64,000 nucleotides of DNA. Source: Avichristensenella sp031550535. Lineage in GTDB: Bacteria; Bacillota; Clostridia; Christensenellales; Aristaeellaceae. The notes under the pieces are model-generated. The model worked only from the letters and a program-made list of their open reading frames with translations, was not told the DNA's origin and did no database searches. Of this stretch, positions 62,763 through 64,000 are shown in pieces. The number at the start of each line of letters is the position of its first letter. Within the stretch, counting starts at the first letter, position 1. Where the stretch lies: NCBI GenBank assembly GCA_031550535.1, contig JAVBOM010000055.1, positions 14,400 to 78,399 of the forward strand, in the 5' to 3' direction. Position numbers and translations under genes: made by a program.

Positions 62763-62817
62763 GGATTTCTAGCGAAATCCCTTTATGGCGCCCGATTTTC
62801 CAAATCAGCGCCGCCAT
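62756..62817 (+). repeat. Repeat A copy 19
   Basis: Consensus-like plus copy between kinase and regulator genes; its first bases give the kinase stop codon (TAG at 62760-62762) and it ends 16 bases before the regulator ATG. Confidence 0.95.
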
Positions 62818-62833
62818 CATGCGAGGAGGATAC

Positions 62834-63574
62834 ATGAACAAGACCATTATGCTGATTGAGGACAACGACTATGTCCGTACCATCAACCGTGAGGCGCTTG
62901 TGAAGTCCGGGTATCTTGTGCAGGCGGTGGAGACCCTCGCGGAGGCGCGGGCGCTGGTCCTGCAAAAGGCGCCTGACCTGATTGTCCTGGATGTCCTGCT
63001 GCCGGACGGGTCGGGCCTGACATTCTGCGAGGAGTTGCGCAAGACCATGGTGGTGCCCATCCTGTTCCTGTCCGCGCTGGGCGATTGCGGCGACATCATC
63101 CGGGGCCTGCGCGCCGGAGGGGATGACTACATGGTCAAGCCCTATGACCTGAACGTGCTGCTGATGAAAATCGAGGCGATGCTCAGGCGCGAGCAATTCG
63201 TTGCGCAGCAGGTGCGGGACAACATGCTGGAGGAGGAAGCGCCGAACGGGCTGATCGTCCGCGGTCCGCTGACGCTGGACATCTCCACCATGACGGCGAG
63301 CATCAGCGGCCGCGAAGTGCACCTGACCCCGCGCGAGTTTGCGCTGCTGCTCGCGCTGGCGCGGCAGGAAGGGCAGCATGTGTCCAACCGGGCGCTGTCC
63401 CGCGTCGCGTGGGGCATGGACGCGGTGGACGACGAGCATGCCGTGCGCGTGCAGATTTCCAGGCTGCGCTCCAAGCTGCTGGCCACGGGCAGCGGCCTGC
63501 GCATCCAGGCGGAGCGCGGCAGGGGATACGCGTTGATGAACTGGGCGCGGAGCGATACGGCGCGACCGACGTGA
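62834..63574 (+). CDS. OmpR-family response regulator
   Basis: 246 residues. The receiver has acidic IEDND at residues 9-13, Asp53 (IVLDVLLPDG) as phosphate acceptor and Lys in MVKPYD at about 103. The C-terminal winged helix has LTPREFALLLALARQEG and HAVRVQISRLRSKL. It is the partner of the 7TM kinase. GAGGAGGA precedes the ATG. The tail after RGRGYAL is slightly longer than usual. Confidence 0.93.
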   Translation: MNKTIMLIEDNDYVRTINREALVKSGYLVQAVETLAEARALVLQKAPDLIVLDVLLPDGSGLTFCEELRKTMVVPILFLSALGDCGDIIRGLRAGGDDYMVKPYDLNVLLMKIEAMLRREQFVAQQVRDNMLEEEAPNGLIVRGPLTLDISTMTASISGREVHLTPREFALLLALARQEGQHVSNRALSRVAWGMDAVDDEHAVRVQISRLRSKLLATGSGLRIQAERGRGYALMNWARSDTARPT

Positions 63575-63725
63575 GGCCGGGCGCGTCGCGTGCTTTCCCG
63601 GTTACACCCACCTCTACCGCCGCGCGTTTTTCGTCAGGTGTTCCAGCGGAAAACACTGGTTAAGCCGGCAAATTCTCAAATATTCACAAAAATGAAATAT
63701 TCAACCGCTTGCATGTAACGTGCCG

Positions 63726-63754
63726 TTGACATTCGTGGCGGCTTGCGGGATAAT
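63726..63754 (+). promoter_or_regulatory. Plus-strand promoter pointing into the minus-strand gene
   Basis: TTGACA, 17-bp spacer, GATAAT. The only feature it could transcribe within the window is repeat A copy 20 and the antisense of the next gene. Confidence 0.5.
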
Positions 63755-63769
63755 ATGCTTGACGAATTG

Positions 63770-64000
63770 TCATTTTTCACCAATTGCCCGCACAGAGGAG
63801 GGGATTCCTGGCGGAATCCCCATATGGCGCCCGATTCTCCGAATCAGCGCCGCGCCCTTGATCACGCAGACGTGCTCGGCCGGGATCTTGGTGACATTGC
63901 CCGCCCCGTGCTGGCAGTCCACCGTAACGAGCAGCGTGTTCGGGAAGCCCGTCAGCTCCGCGAGCACGGCCGGGTCCTTGCCCACAAACTCCAGGGGCAT
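63770..64000 (-). CDS. 3' end of an unknown gene, with repeat-derived C-terminus
   Basis: 76 residues on the minus strand; the ATG at 64000 is at the window edge and may be internal. The visible part (PLEFVGKDPAVLAELTGFPN, then CQHGAGNVTKIP) is not recognised. The last 25-30 residues are repeat A read in frame (IRRIGRHMGIPPG), the same frame as in the acetyltransferase at 31327. The gene may have been lengthened by the element, or its natural stop may be lost. Confidence 0.55.
   Translation of the reverse strand: MPLEFVGKDPAVLAELTGFPNTLLVTVDCQHGAGNVTKIPAEHVCVIKGAALIRRIGRHMGIPPGIPSSVRAIGEK
63795..63855 (+). repeat. Repeat A copy 20
   Basis: Plus copy in the 3' end of the minus-strand gene. 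Stems GGGATTCC/GGAATCCC and GATTC/GAATC are both compensated variants. Confidence 0.9.

Overview
The window looks like a GC-rich chromosome segment (by eye above 60% GC) of an anaerobic, low-redundancy Bacillota/Clostridia-type bacterium. Pointers are AGGAGG-type ribosome binding sites with frequent GTG/TTG starts, sigma-A promoters that often carry an extended -10 (TGnTATAAT), a YtvI/AI-2E-type membrane protein, VanW, a BlaI/BlaR1 pair, coaE followed by a lytic transglycosylase, tryptophanase, and sugar ABC importers without their own ATPase. A host-associated or fermentative habitat is inferred. No rRNA, tRNA, transposase, integrase, phage gene or CRISPR array was recognised.

Layout. 1-4.1 kb: end of a Gfo/Idh/MocA dehydrogenase, a secreted-esterase-like hydrolase, a small secreted protein and coaE. 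4.1-8.6 kb: a very long lytic transglycosylase with about 770 residues of disordered repeats before its membrane anchor, and a family-5 solute-binding protein. 8.7-14.5 kb: small unknown proteins, phosphoglucomutase, VanW and YtvI-like genes. 14.5-19.4 kb (minus strand): three redox enzymes (fumarate-reductase-like flavoprotein, SDR, old yellow enzyme). 20-24.5 kb: Cys-rich secreted protein, adenosine-deaminase-like enzyme, XRE/membrane-protein pair with twin operators, radical SAM enzyme, small ATPase. 24.7-31 kb: tryptophanase, a beta-helix carbohydrate enzyme broken by one amber codon, YCII, acetyltransferases, MFS transporter. 31-38.8 kb: acetyltransferases, DUF2207, secreted 5'-nucleotidase, GH140-like glycosidase, rRNA/tRNA methyltransferase. 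39-48 kb: a carbohydrate locus: AP-superfamily phosphodiesterase, GntR/HutC regulator, FAD oxidoreductase, sugar-binding protein, two permeases and a TIM-barrel isomerase/epimerase. 48.4-55.2 kb: two divergent hybrid histidine kinases. 55.6-58.9 kb: BlaI/BlaR1-like pair. 59-60.7 kb: purine permease plus phosphoribosyltransferase. 60.8-63.6 kb: 7TM sensor kinase and OmpR regulator. 63.8-64 kb: end of a minus-strand gene.

The most striking feature is a dispersed element of about 62 bp (here called repeat A), present in 20 near-complete copies. It folds into two adjacent hairpins whose stems show compensatory base changes between copies. Eight copies sit 16-64 nt upstream of a start codon, all in the same orientation relative to the gene, often just after a recognisable promoter. 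Two are read in frame inside conserved genes (the transglycosylase and the flavoprotein), one forms the N-terminus of an acetyltransferase, and one may form the C-terminus of the last gene. In two places its GGTAG end supplies the stop codon. A second, longer intergenic family (repeat B) lies mostly at gene ends and twice forms inverted pairs about 400 bp long.

The carbohydrate locus at 39-48 kb is the best candidate for a coherent pathway: a palindromic operator overlaps the promoter of the FAD oxidoreductase, and the combination of oxidoreductase, importer and metal-binding TIM barrel suggests oxidative processing of an imported glycoside; this is inference.
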